This document shows, piece by piece, positions 1-6,823 of a DNA stretch of 16,470 nt (position 1 is the stretch's first letter; every line of letters begins with the position of its first letter). The notes beneath the pieces were generated by a model that ran no database searches, was not told the DNA's origin, and saw only the letters and a list, made by a program, of their open reading frames with translations. This DNA comes from Spirochaetota bacterium (GTDB taxonomy: Bacteria > Spirochaetota > Spirochaetia > Treponematales > UBA12059). The stretch spans positions 1 to 16,470 of the forward strand of contig JAKLIU010000015.1 of the NCBI GenBank assembly GCA_022709445.1, in the 5' to 3' direction. The position numbers and the translations under genes were made by a program.

Positions 1-35
1 TCTTTCCGCGCGATATCAAAAGGCTGGAGCCGTAA
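1..35 (+). CDS. Possible 3' end of an upstream gene (partial)
   Basis: The third + frame reads FPRDIKRLEP and then stops (TAA at 33-35). It is followed at once by a series of stable hairpins, as expected after the end of a gene. Ten codons are too few to identify a product, and the reading could be chance. Confidence 0.3.
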   Translation, partial: FPRDIKRLEP

Positions 36-44
36 CGGATCGCA

Positions 45-126
45 CTCCGCGGAGACAGGGAGGGATACCCTCCCCCCTGCCCGCGGTTCCGCTTGGCGGA
101 ACCGCGATGTCGCGCGCTAGCGCGAC
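45..126. repeat. Row of perfect inverted repeats (hairpins)
   Basis: Four inverted repeats lie almost end to end: palindrome CTCCGCGGAG (45-54); GGGAGGG/CCCTCCC with a 3-nt loop (58-74); an 11-bp stem 82-92/96-106 with loop TTG; and GTCGCGC/GCGCGAC (109-126) with a 4-nt loop. A fifth follows directly at 130-158 and is listed as a terminator. A looser stem CGCGCGAG/CTCGCGCG pairs 175-182 with 200-207. All stems except the last are perfect with very short loops, so this is designed secondary structure and not GC-rich noise. No coding sense is apparent on either strand. It could be stacked terminators or a structured RNA end. Confidence 0.7.
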
Positions 127-129
127 TAT

Positions 130-165
130 GGCCGCGTCCCGGTACCCGGGACGCGGCCTTTGTCT
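130..165 (+). terminator. Rho-independent-like terminator
   Basis: A perfect 13-bp stem (130-142 with 146-158, loop TAC) is followed by TTTGTCT. It lies about 95 nt after the possible stop codon at 35. The T tract is short and interrupted, so the efficiency is uncertain. Confidence 0.5.
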
Positions 166-247
166 CAACCGGCGCGCGCGAGGATTTCCGCTCCGCCCGC
201 TCGCGCGATGCTCTCGGGGCCGATTATCCTTGAACAGTAGGCGCGCC

Positions 248-565
248 ATGAACCGTCTTGCCGAGATCTTCCTCGTTTCGCTCAAGCCGGGCCCGGGTTC
301 CTTCGGCGGGCCATTGGCCCACCTGGGTTTCTTCCATGATGAATACGCGACGCGCAGGAAGTGGCTGGACGACGGCGAGTACGCGGCCCTTTTCCATCCC
401 CTGTAGACCGGCGCAATACGCGGTCCGGCCGACCTGGTCATCGCCATCGCGCTGGCAGGTTTCCCCATGGTCTGGAAACTGCCCCTTCCGATCGTCGTGG
501 CCCTGGGCAGCATCGGTACCGCGCTGGCGGGCCTGTCGACGGGCTGGGCGCGACAAGCAGGCAAG
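248..565 (+). pseudogene. chrA: Chromate transporter (ChrA/CHR family) remnant
   Basis: Translation from the ATG at 248 gives the amino-terminal signature of CHR-family chromate/sulfate antiporters: LAEIFLVSLK, then SFGGPLAHLGFFHDEY and RRKWLDDGEYA. After residue 46 it jumps to what looks like the carboxy-terminal end of the same family (AALFHPL, stop, TGAIRGPADL, a hydrophobic helix and VWKLPLPIVV). Both parts are in one frame. Family members are usually about 400 residues, so roughly 300 central residues are missing. The in-frame TAG at 404-406 sits where relatives often have Trp, consistent with TGG to TAG. Two prolines (KPGPGSFGG) replace residues that are normally Leu and Leu or Thr in helix 1. 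There is no convincing ribosome binding site. The frame stays open to 692 without resembling ChrA. I conclude it is a dead gene with an internal deletion. Confidence 0.75.
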
Positions 566-846
566 GCAAAGCCCGATTGTTTGTGGGGTTTTTCCTTGTT
601 GGTGGAGCGTCGGATTCTACTGAGAAAACGGACTGCGTTGTCCGGGATAGTGGAATCAGTTGTATCGGAAACGTATCGTATCTGCCACAACTGATTCCCT
701 TTTCCTTGCAGCATCCGGCACTCGACTGTATTGATGGATCCGCCTTTGTTCAGTAAGGGATTTCAGCTGGGCTGCCATCCATCGGAGGAGCGGGAAAGCC
801 ATGCGAGTTCTCTCGCGGGTGAAGTCGCCTTTCCGGTTACCGGGGT
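566..846. other. Intergenic region without a recognisable gene
   Basis: This stretch lies between the chrA remnant and the convergent GGDEF gene. It holds a small hairpin CGGAC/GTCCG (629-644), the inverted repeat at 652-698, and a 5-bp hairpin GCGAG/CTCGC near 807-820. Short open frames on both strands show no family resemblance and no ribosome binding site, so I do not call them. I see no clear T-tailed terminator for the minus-strand operon that ends at 847. Confidence 0.6.
652..703 (+). terminator. Terminator-like inverted repeat
   Basis: A perfect 12-bp stem, GGAATCAGTTGT (652-663) with ACAACTGATTCC (687-698), is followed on the + strand by CTTTTCCTT. The 23-nt loop is long for a terminator. 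On the minus strand no T run follows it. It would end transcripts coming through the chrA remnant. The segment 613-620 can instead pair with 650-657, competing with this stem. Confidence 0.5.
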
Positions 847-2250
847 TCACTCCCCCGCAACTCCCTTGCAATCTTCCGGGATGAAGTCGAAAAACTTCTT
901 GTCTTCCTGGTCCATATGCTCGAAGGCGACGTCGAACACCATGAACCGCAGGAGGTCCTGCAGGTTCGCCGTCCCGTCCCTGTACCGGGTTATCATGCGG
1001 TTCGCTTTATCCAGGAGGCTCGCGTGGATGGATGCATGGCTGGATGCAGCCGGATATTGGATCTTTTCCAGGAACTCGATCTCGTAAGCGAAGTGCTCTT
1101 TCAGCTGATCCAGCAGGCGTTCGATGTCCGCTTTCGTTTCCGCAAGCGGTGCCTTTGCACTCGCTTTTTCGATTATTCGGTTCGACAGCTCGATGAGGCT
1201 CTTGTGCTGCAAGTCCAGTTCCTTGCAACCGCTGATGTTTGAAAGGTTCCAGCTCAGGCTGATATACCCACGTTCGCCGGACAGGTCGTCGAGATCCGGG
1301 TACAGGAAATCCAGTTCCACCCGATTCCTTCCCTTGCTCTTTGCCCGGTAAAGGGCCTTGTCGGCGATCGCCACGAGCCCGTCCGGGTTATCCAGCTTGC
1401 TCGGGAACACCGTCAGAGCGCCTATGCTCACCGAGACACGGTCGGACGCTTCGGATTGAGGGTGAGGCAGGTTCCTGTCGGCGATGGCCTGCACGATCCT
1501 CCGTGCCATGACATCCGCCCCGTTCAGGTCGGTATCCGGGAGAAGGATGCAGAATTCCTCCCCGCCGTAGCGAGCCGCGAAATCTCCTGGCCGCAGCAGG
1601 CATTGCTGTATGCAGGCCGCGACCGCTTTGAGGCAAGCGTCGCCCGCGACGTGACCGAGAGCGTCGTTGTACTTCTTGAAATAGTCGATATCGATCATGA
1701 GTATGGAAATCGGGCTTTTGGTCCTTTTCAGCCTGAAGTATTCCTTCTTGAAAGTCGAGTCGAAGTAACGCCGGTTCGGGATCTGGGTGAGGCTGTCCGT
1801 GAGCGAGTTCTCCTGCGCCTGGCGTTTTTCATGCTCCAGCCGGTGTATCAGCTCCTGGATCAGCGCGTCGGCGTGTTTCTTTTCGGTGATATCGATCGAA
1901 ATGCCGATTATTCTCTTTGCCCGGCCATCTGCGTCAAAGTAGGGGATCTTGCTGGTGCTGACCCATCGAGTCCCCCCGGCTGTTCGCCATTCTTCCTCGT
2001 AGTTCAGCTTGGCGTCGCCGGATGCCATCACTTCCAGGTCGTCTCGGTGGTAGCGCTCGGCGGTTTCCTCGTCATGGAAGCTGGACAGGGATTGCCCTTC
2101 CATCTCCGCCTTGGTCTTGCCGTACGCATCCGCGACATACTTGTTGACGAGTAGGAACCGGTTGTCCCTGTCCTTGTAGAAAACGAGGGCCGGCAGGTGG
2201 TCGAGAACGGCTTCCAGTTCCTCGGACAAGAGCTTGTAGTTGGATCTCAT
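847..2250 (-). CDS. PAS-GGDEF-hemerythrin diguanylate cyclase
   Basis: Predicted 467-residue cytoplasmic diguanylate cyclase (2 GTP to cyclic-di-GMP) with an oxygen- or redox-sensing tail. An N-terminal PAS/PAC domain (about 8-125) ends at IGISIDITEKK. A short helical linker leads to GGDEF (about 155-320) with active-site GGEEF at 229-233 and an intact inhibitory I-site RxxD (R220, D223) five residues before it. Residues about 335-460 are a bacteriohemerythrin domain with all seven diiron ligands: H349, H386, E390, H405, H409, H445 and D450. The ATG at 2250 was chosen because GGAGG lies 5 nt upstream and the PAS fold begins directly after it; the frame is open further upstream but only shadows the preceding gene. 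It is the last gene of the operon, 32 nt after the MinD-like gene. The catalytic call is firm; the ligand sensed by the PAS domain is unknown. Confidence 0.92.
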   Translation of the reverse strand: MRSNYKLLSEELEAVLDHLPALVFYKDRDNRFLLVNKYVADAYGKTKAEMEGQSLSSFHDEETAERYHRDDLEVMASGDAKLNYEEEWRTAGGTRWVSTSKIPYFDADGRAKRIIGISIDITEKKHADALIQELIHRLEHEKRQAQENSLTDSLTQIPNRRYFDSTFKKEYFRLKRTKSPISILMIDIDYFKKYNDALGHVAGDACLKAVAACIQQCLLRPGDFAARYGGEEFCILLPDTDLNGADVMARRIVQAIADRNLPHPQSEASDRVSVSIGALTVFPSKLDNPDGLVAIADKALYRAKSKGRNRVELDFLYPDLDDLSGERGYISLSWNLSNISGCKELDLQHKSLIELSNRIIEKASAKAPLAETKADIERLLDQLKEHFAYEIEFLEKIQYPAASSHASIHASLLDKANRMITRYRDGTANLQDLLRFMVFDVAFEHMDQEDKKFFDFIPEDCKGVAGE

Positions 2251-2255
2251 CGCTC

Positions 2256-2260
2256 CCTCC
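2256..2260 (-). promoter_or_regulatory. Ribosome binding site fixing the GGDEF start
   Basis: GGAGG on the minus strand, 5 nt before the ATG at 2250. It decides the start against the much longer open frame that runs up to 3081. Confidence 0.75.
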
Positions 2261-2282
2261 GTGCCGGCACCCGATTGCAGCG

Positions 2283-3056
2283 TTACCTGGGCGGTTGCAG
2301 CCTGAGATAACGCGCGAAACCCCGTTCCCGTTCCGCCCAGTCCTCCCCGGATTCCGATACGTCTTTCGCGAAAAGCATGCGAACCGCCTGCTTGACCTGG
2401 CCCCTGGTGACTCCTTCGGGGAACGCTTCCACCGTGGGCATCCCGTAGGAGTTCGCCAGTTCGGTCTCCTCCTGGTCGTAGGCCACGAATCCCGCGTACA
2501 CGATTTCGTCGAATCCAGAGCCCAGGCTCCGGATTTCGGCGGCCATGGCGGCGTAAAACTCGGCCGTCTTCTCGATGCGCGGCTCGCCGACCACCATGAT
2601 CCGCATCTGGAGGGTCTTGCCGGCCGATTGCATCGATTTGACCGCGCCGTAGACGAAGGCTGTGGAGGCGGGGCTTGGAGTCACAGCCAGGCAGAGCGCG
2701 TCGAACAGGGGAATGGCCTCCGCGGAGGGAACTCCATCCATCAATGCGATGAACGAACGGCTTTCCGACCATGCGGCGTTCCGTGGCTTGGAAGCATCTT
2801 CGAGGAAGTCTGCGGCTTCCGGGGGCTTGAGCAACGGGATTCCGGATGAACCCAAGGCTCCGCCATACCTGGCGACCGGGTCTTCCCGGCTTTGCCTGCC
2901 GGCCTTCATGCGCAAGGTCGCGCCGGGATCGAGGTTTATGAGCACGGGCTTCGTGCGGTTCCCGGATGCCAATTCGATGGCCAGGGATTCGGCCACGCGG
3001 GCGCGCATCCTCGGAGCTGCATTCGAGGAAAACGTGAAGAATGCCGGGCCGTCCAT
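2283..3056 (-). CDS. MinD/ParA-like protein lacking a P-loop
   Basis: A 257-residue protein whose layout recalls SIMIBI ATPases of the MinD/FlhG/ParA type. A first strand, FFTFSS (6-11), is followed by a helix ending ESLAIELASG, then VLINLDPGA (compare LLIDxDPQ), then IALMDGVPSAE and a strand LCLAVTPSPAS (compare vllVttPe), then MRIMVVGEP. The expected Walker A KGGvGKT is replaced by NAAPRMR (12-18), so the signature lysines are absent and nucleotide hydrolysis is unlikely. This suggests a pseudo-ATPase scaffold or partner protein. Its ATG overlaps the stop of the HD-GYP gene by one base (TGATG), implying translational coupling, and the GGDEF gene follows after 32 nt. Family assignment rests on the strand pattern only. 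Another Rossmann-like protein is possible. Confidence 0.65.
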   Translation of the reverse strand: MDGPAFFTFSSNAAPRMRARVAESLAIELASGNRTKPVLINLDPGATLRMKAGRQSREDPVARYGGALGSSGIPLLKPPEAADFLEDASKPRNAAWSESRSFIALMDGVPSAEAIPLFDALCLAVTPSPASTAFVYGAVKSMQSAGKTLQMRIMVVGEPRIEKTAEFYAAMAAEIRSLGSGFDEIVYAGFVAYDQEETELANSYGMPTVEAFPEGVTRGQVKQAVRMLFAKDVSESGEDWAERERGFARYLRLQPPR

Positions 3057-5074
3057 CAGATCGTTCCCATGGAGGAAGCAACCTTCACCAAGGCTTCGAC
3101 GTGGGCCGCGTCGAACTTCGAGCGCGCCCCGTCGGATATGATGGCAAGCGCGTGAGCCACGTCCCGCTTGTCGCGGTAGGATCGCTTGGACACCAGGGCC
3201 GCGAAGGTCTCGGCCACGCCTATGAGCTTGCCGAACAGCGGTATCTCGTCTTTCCTGAGACCGTCCGGGTACCCGGAGCCGTCATTGCGCTCGTGGTGGT
3301 GCACGAGGCCTCCCTTGAACTGGGCGGGAAGCTCGATCTCGCCGAAGAAGGATATCCCCGCGGCCGCGTGTGAGCGGATGAAATCGAAATCATCGTCGTC
3401 GATTTCCTGCTTGGCTATGGTGCGCGCGAGGCGATCGCGGTCGAGCATCAGGTAGCCACAATCGTGAGCCAAAGCGGATTTGTAGAGCAGGTTCCGGTCG
3501 TCAGGGGACAGGCCCAAAACCGCGCCCATGCCTCGGCAGATCTTGGCGGTCATCAGGGTCTGGTCCTGGTTCTTGAAGAGAGCCTGCAGGCGGCGCGGTA
3601 TGTCCATGAGATTCTTCACGGACATGGGATCGAGATCCCGTTCGTCCATGGCGCCGTCGCCATCGCCCATTCCGCCTCCGCCTTTCCGGGCCTCCAGGAG
3701 CGCCCTGCGCGCGAGCTTCTCCGACTTCTCCCTGACGAAGTCGTCGTAATCGGTGAGGAAGGGGAAGATCACCGGCAGTATGGCTTCGGGAGCGACCAGG
3801 TCGCCTTCGTCGAGCTTCCGCTCGACCGTCTTCAGTATTTCCGAACGCAACGACACCTCGAGTTCGCCGATGTATTGGCGAACGGTGTTCCAGCCGAGGC
3901 TGCCGGTGCGGACTTCCTCGTACATGCGGTTGAGGCGTTCCGCCTTGAGCAGGTCACGCCTGATCGCCAGGTCCCGGGTTTCGCCATCCTGCGGCGCCGA
4001 CTCGATGAACTCGAGGAGCGGCGTCTCGCTCCTCGATTGGCCGATAGCCGCGTACGATGCGCCGACGAGAGTCTTGGATTGCCCTGCCTCCGGCTCCATG
4101 GTTCTGTTGAAACGTCCTGCCGCGCGCTTCTTCGCGCGGGCCGCCGAGACCACCAGGAGCAGCACCAGCGCGAAGAGCGAAACACCAACGGCCGAGACGG
4201 CTATCACCACCGCAAGGTCGAGCGGATTGCCCTTGTTCAGGTTCTCCTGGCTGGCTGCCAGGCGTTCCACCAGGTCCTTGAGCGCCGGGTCGCTCTGCAT
4301 GACTATCTGCGGCAGCGCGGTCTCCTGCTCCGACATCTTGGCGATCAGTTCCACCGTCTGTGCTATAAGGGCCTTCTCCTGGGCGGTTGCCGCTGGAGCG
4401 GTCGCGACTCCCGGTTTGGCCGCGGCGGAGCTGGCGGCGGCCTGTTTTTCTATGAAGGTCTGGATGAGCGTCAGCTGCTGGTCGACCTGGGCCTTCAGGA
4501 TCTTGTTCTCGTCGCTGGTGGAGGAAACGGAGGTTTCCATGGCCCGGAGCCGTGCCCCGGCATCCTCGAGCGCTCCCTTTAATTCGGTAAGCTCCACGTC
4601 CGAGACCTGCGTCGCGGCGGGCGCGGTTCCGGAAGCGGTCGTCGCGCTACCTCCCGCGGGGCCGGCCGTGGTGCCGGCGTCTGCCGTGACCGCTGCCCTG
4701 GGCGGGGCTTCGTTGGCCAGATTGGTCACGTCCATCTCGCGGCGCATCTTCAGGAAATATGTTGTTGCCTGCGCGTTGGTGGGATCGTACTTGAGCGCCT
4801 TGCGGAACGCCTCGTAAGCGTTCTTGAAGTTGCGTATGGAGTACTCCTGCAAGCCGATGCCCGACAGGAACTCGGCGCTCCGTCCCCGGATTCCCGGTTC
4901 GGTGCTCGTCTCCGGAATGCCGTCCGCCACCAAGGCAAAGGCTTTCTCGAACGATTCGTCCCGGTAGGCGATGCGCGCTTGATCGAGGATGGCGTCCGAT
5001 CCCTGCGCGAAGGCCGCCGGCACCGCAAGGGCAAGGAAAAGCAGGAGTGCGACTGATCTCTTGACGTGTTTCAT
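3056..5074 (-). CDS. Membrane-anchored HD-GYP phosphodiesterase with periplasmic TPR-like region
   Basis: Predicted 672 residues. Signal peptide 1-23 (cleavage after AFA), then a TPR-like helical region (about 25-115, ending NAYEAFRKALKYDP), an Ala/Thr/Pro-rich linker, a coiled coil (about 150-200), one membrane helix (about 287-310, followed by RAKKRAAGR), and a cytoplasmic HD-GYP domain (about 470-665). Metal-site motifs present are HD at 537-538, H592-E595 (HHHE) and DGSGYP (598-603). Two departures stand out: HDIGK reads HDCGY, and the late aspartate of the usual VADVFDAL motif is E622 (VAETFAAL). The family hydrolyses cyclic-di-GMP; activity here is probable but not certain. The ATG at 5074 has AGGAG 5 nt upstream, formed partly by the stop codon of the kelch gene 8 nt away. 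It ends overlapping the MinD-like gene. It likely passes an envelope signal inward. Confidence 0.88.
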   Translation of the reverse strand: MKHVKRSVALLLFLALAVPAAFAQGSDAILDQARIAYRDESFEKAFALVADGIPETSTEPGIRGRSAEFLSGIGLQEYSIRNFKNAYEAFRKALKYDPTNAQATTYFLKMRREMDVTNLANEAPPRAAVTADAGTTAGPAGGSATTASGTAPAATQVSDVELTELKGALEDAGARLRAMETSVSSTSDENKILKAQVDQQLTLIQTFIEKQAAASSAAAKPGVATAPAATAQEKALIAQTVELIAKMSEQETALPQIVMQSDPALKDLVERLAASQENLNKGNPLDLAVVIAVSAVGVSLFALVLLLVVSAARAKKRAAGRFNRTMEPEAGQSKTLVGASYAAIGQSRSETPLLEFIESAPQDGETRDLAIRRDLLKAERLNRMYEEVRTGSLGWNTVRQYIGELEVSLRSEILKTVERKLDEGDLVAPEAILPVIFPFLTDYDDFVREKSEKLARRALLEARKGGGGMGDGDGAMDERDLDPMSVKNLMDIPRRLQALFKNQDQTLMTAKICRGMGAVLGLSPDDRNLLYKSALAHDCGYLMLDRDRLARTIAKQEIDDDDFDFIRSHAAAGISFFGEIELPAQFKGGLVHHHERNDGSGYPDGLRKDEIPLFGKLIGVAETFAALVSKRSYRDKRDVAHALAIISDGARSKFDAAHVEALVKVASSMGTI

Positions 5075-5082
5075 GCTCGCTC

Positions 5083-6813
5083 CTACTCGTTGAGTGTCAC
5101 CGCGCCGTGGCCCCAGCGGGCGCGCGACATGGCAGCCGTGCCGGTCCAGGAAGCGCTCCAGGTGGCCAGCGTCGAAGGCGGGGAAATCCAGTACGCTGTC
5201 GTCTGTCCGGCTGCCGAGCCGCCGAGGGCCGCGGTCCCGCCGAAATGGTAGATACGGGCAGGAGAAAACGCGGTGCTGGTCACGGCCGCGCCGAAGGCGA
5301 TGCTCCCTGGATAGTTGGGCGGCGTGGTTGGGGTGGCGGGCAGCCAGGCGCTGGGAAGCGTGAAGGGATAGGCGATGTACTGCACGGTGCCCACGAACGC
5401 TCCCGCGCTCGGACCGTTGTTGATGAAGCAAGTCGGGGTTCCAGTGAAGCCGGTGATGCCGCCAATGAGGACCAGGCAGCTGGGACCGTTGGTGGCTTGA
5501 ACCACGGCGCCTGCGAGCCCCGTCCTGACCAGTCCGACCGGAAGCACCACCTCCGTTCCCGTGGTGACGGTGTTGGTCGTGTAGACGATGCCCTCGTGCG
5601 TGTTGGTGGTGGTAGCTGCGGCGGAACGCCCTCCCACGTAGTAGACTGCGTTGTCGAACGTGTAGGTGAAGCGCTCGGATCCGGCGACCGCAAGCCTCGT
5701 GGCCCAGGAATCGCCGCCTATCGAGTATTCATAGTATGTGTTCGCCTGCGCCCAGCCGGCATTGTACGCCCCGGCGGTGCCGCCCATGATGCTGATCCTG
5801 CCGTAGATGATGGATGCGTTGATGTTGGCACGCGGATTGGTCAATGCCGCGCCGTTGCTCCAAGAATCGGCGGCTATGTCGTATATCTGGACAAGGCTCT
5901 GTGTGGTGCCGGCGGAGTCGAAACCGCCGATGACGAAGAGCCTGCCGTCGTACGCAGCGTAACCGGCGAAGCTGACGGGAACGGGGATGCTGGTCACCGC
6001 GGGGTACCAGGCGTTCGTTACCGGGTCGTACAGGTCCACCTCGGCTATCGTCGATCCGATAACGTTCGTGGAGAGGCCTCCCAGCAGCCAGATGCCGCGT
6101 GCTTTCTGGGCGGCGGTCGGGGCCGGTTCCGTGCTCGTGGCTGCGCTGAATTCTCCGGAGATGAAGTCGTCCCCGGAGTCCCAGAACATCTTGATGCGGT
6201 AGTAGTACGTGGTGGCCGTGGCGAGTCCGGCGAGGTTCACCGAATGGGACGTCGAGGGTGTGGTCGTCTGTACGGTGCTGGCCGTGTAGGCGCCGGGGAC
6301 CGTGCCGTATTCGACGAGGGATGTGCAGGCGCTGTTGGACGTGAAGTCGATGTCCAGACCGGTCAGGGCGGGTGTTACGGTCGGCCCGGTCGCGATCTGC
6401 AGGAAGGCCGGGTCCACCAGGGTCTGGAAGGTGAATTCCTCGCTGGGGAATGCCCTTGCCCCGTCAAGATAGGAGACGATCCGGTAGAAATAGTCCGTGG
6501 ATGGAGATAGTCCCACGATCTCCGTGGAGTGCGCGGTTGCCGGAACGGTGGTCCTCGGGGTGGCGTTTGTGTATGTGCCGCTGACCGTGCCGTATTCCAC
6601 CGTCACGATCACCGGCTGGTCCGTGGAGTAGGTCAGCGTGATGGAATTCGAGGTGGGTGTCTCCGAGGGGGCGGCTTCAAGGGTCACGTTGTCCGCTGCC
6701 GGCGGCATGGACAGGAGGTCGCTGTCGCACGACGGGAAGGCCAGGGCTAAAGCGGCGAAGGCCAGGATGATCGCGGCCTGCCGGCTGCCTTGAATGCGGT
6801 TGGTGAGGTTCAT
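5083..6813 (-). CDS. FN3-FN3-kelch surface lipoprotein
   Basis: Predicted 576 residues. The N-terminus is a lipoprotein signal ending LALAFPSC (Cys29); the lipobox is loose, with Pro at -2. Two fibronectin type III-like domains follow (about 45-135 and 140-228). They share a near-repeat, VEYGTVSGTYT and VEYGTVPGAYT, each followed by a TTxPxT stretch and a YxYRI strand, so one arose by duplication. The rest (about 235-576) is a kelch-type beta-propeller with repeated GG pairs (WLLGGL, FVIGGFD, SIMGGT, YYVGGR, LIGGIT, HFGGTA) and Tyr/Trp-spaced blades (YDPVTNAWYP, YDIAADSWS). The start at 6813 has GGAG 6 nt upstream. It lies 10 nt after the first operon gene and 8 nt before the HD-GYP gene. A role in binding carbohydrate or protein outside the cell is likely, but no ligand can be named. 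Confidence 0.85.
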   Translation of the reverse strand: MNLTNRIQGSRQAAIILAFAALALAFPSCDSDLLSMPPAADNVTLEAAPSETPTSNSITLTYSTDQPVIVTVEYGTVSGTYTNATPRTTVPATAHSTEIVGLSPSTDYFYRIVSYLDGARAFPSEEFTFQTLVDPAFLQIATGPTVTPALTGLDIDFTSNSACTSLVEYGTVPGAYTASTVQTTTPSTSHSVNLAGLATATTYYYRIKMFWDSGDDFISGEFSAATSTEPAPTAAQKARGIWLLGGLSTNVIGSTIAEVDLYDPVTNAWYPAVTSIPVPVSFAGYAAYDGRLFVIGGFDSAGTTQSLVQIYDIAADSWSNGAALTNPRANINASIIYGRISIMGGTAGAYNAGWAQANTYYEYSIGGDSWATRLAVAGSERFTYTFDNAVYYVGGRSAAATTTNTHEGIVYTTNTVTTGTEVVLPVGLVRTGLAGAVVQATNGPSCLVLIGGITGFTGTPTCFINNGPSAGAFVGTVQYIAYPFTLPSAWLPATPTTPPNYPGSIAFGAAVTSTAFSPARIYHFGGTAALGGSAAGQTTAYWISPPSTLATWSASWTGTAAMSRARWGHGAVTLNE

Positions 6814-6823
6814 CGCCGGCTCC

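Noticed and set aside
16..714. Long minus-strand open frame across the left end
   Set aside because: It is antisense to the clear ChrA-like protein segments, has no SD, is Arg/Pro/Ser-rich and runs through the hairpin row.
2251..3081. Upstream extension of the GGDEF frame
   Set aside because: It overlaps the MinD-like gene in another frame, is Arg/Gly-rich without domains, and the internal ATG at 2250 has a strong SD.
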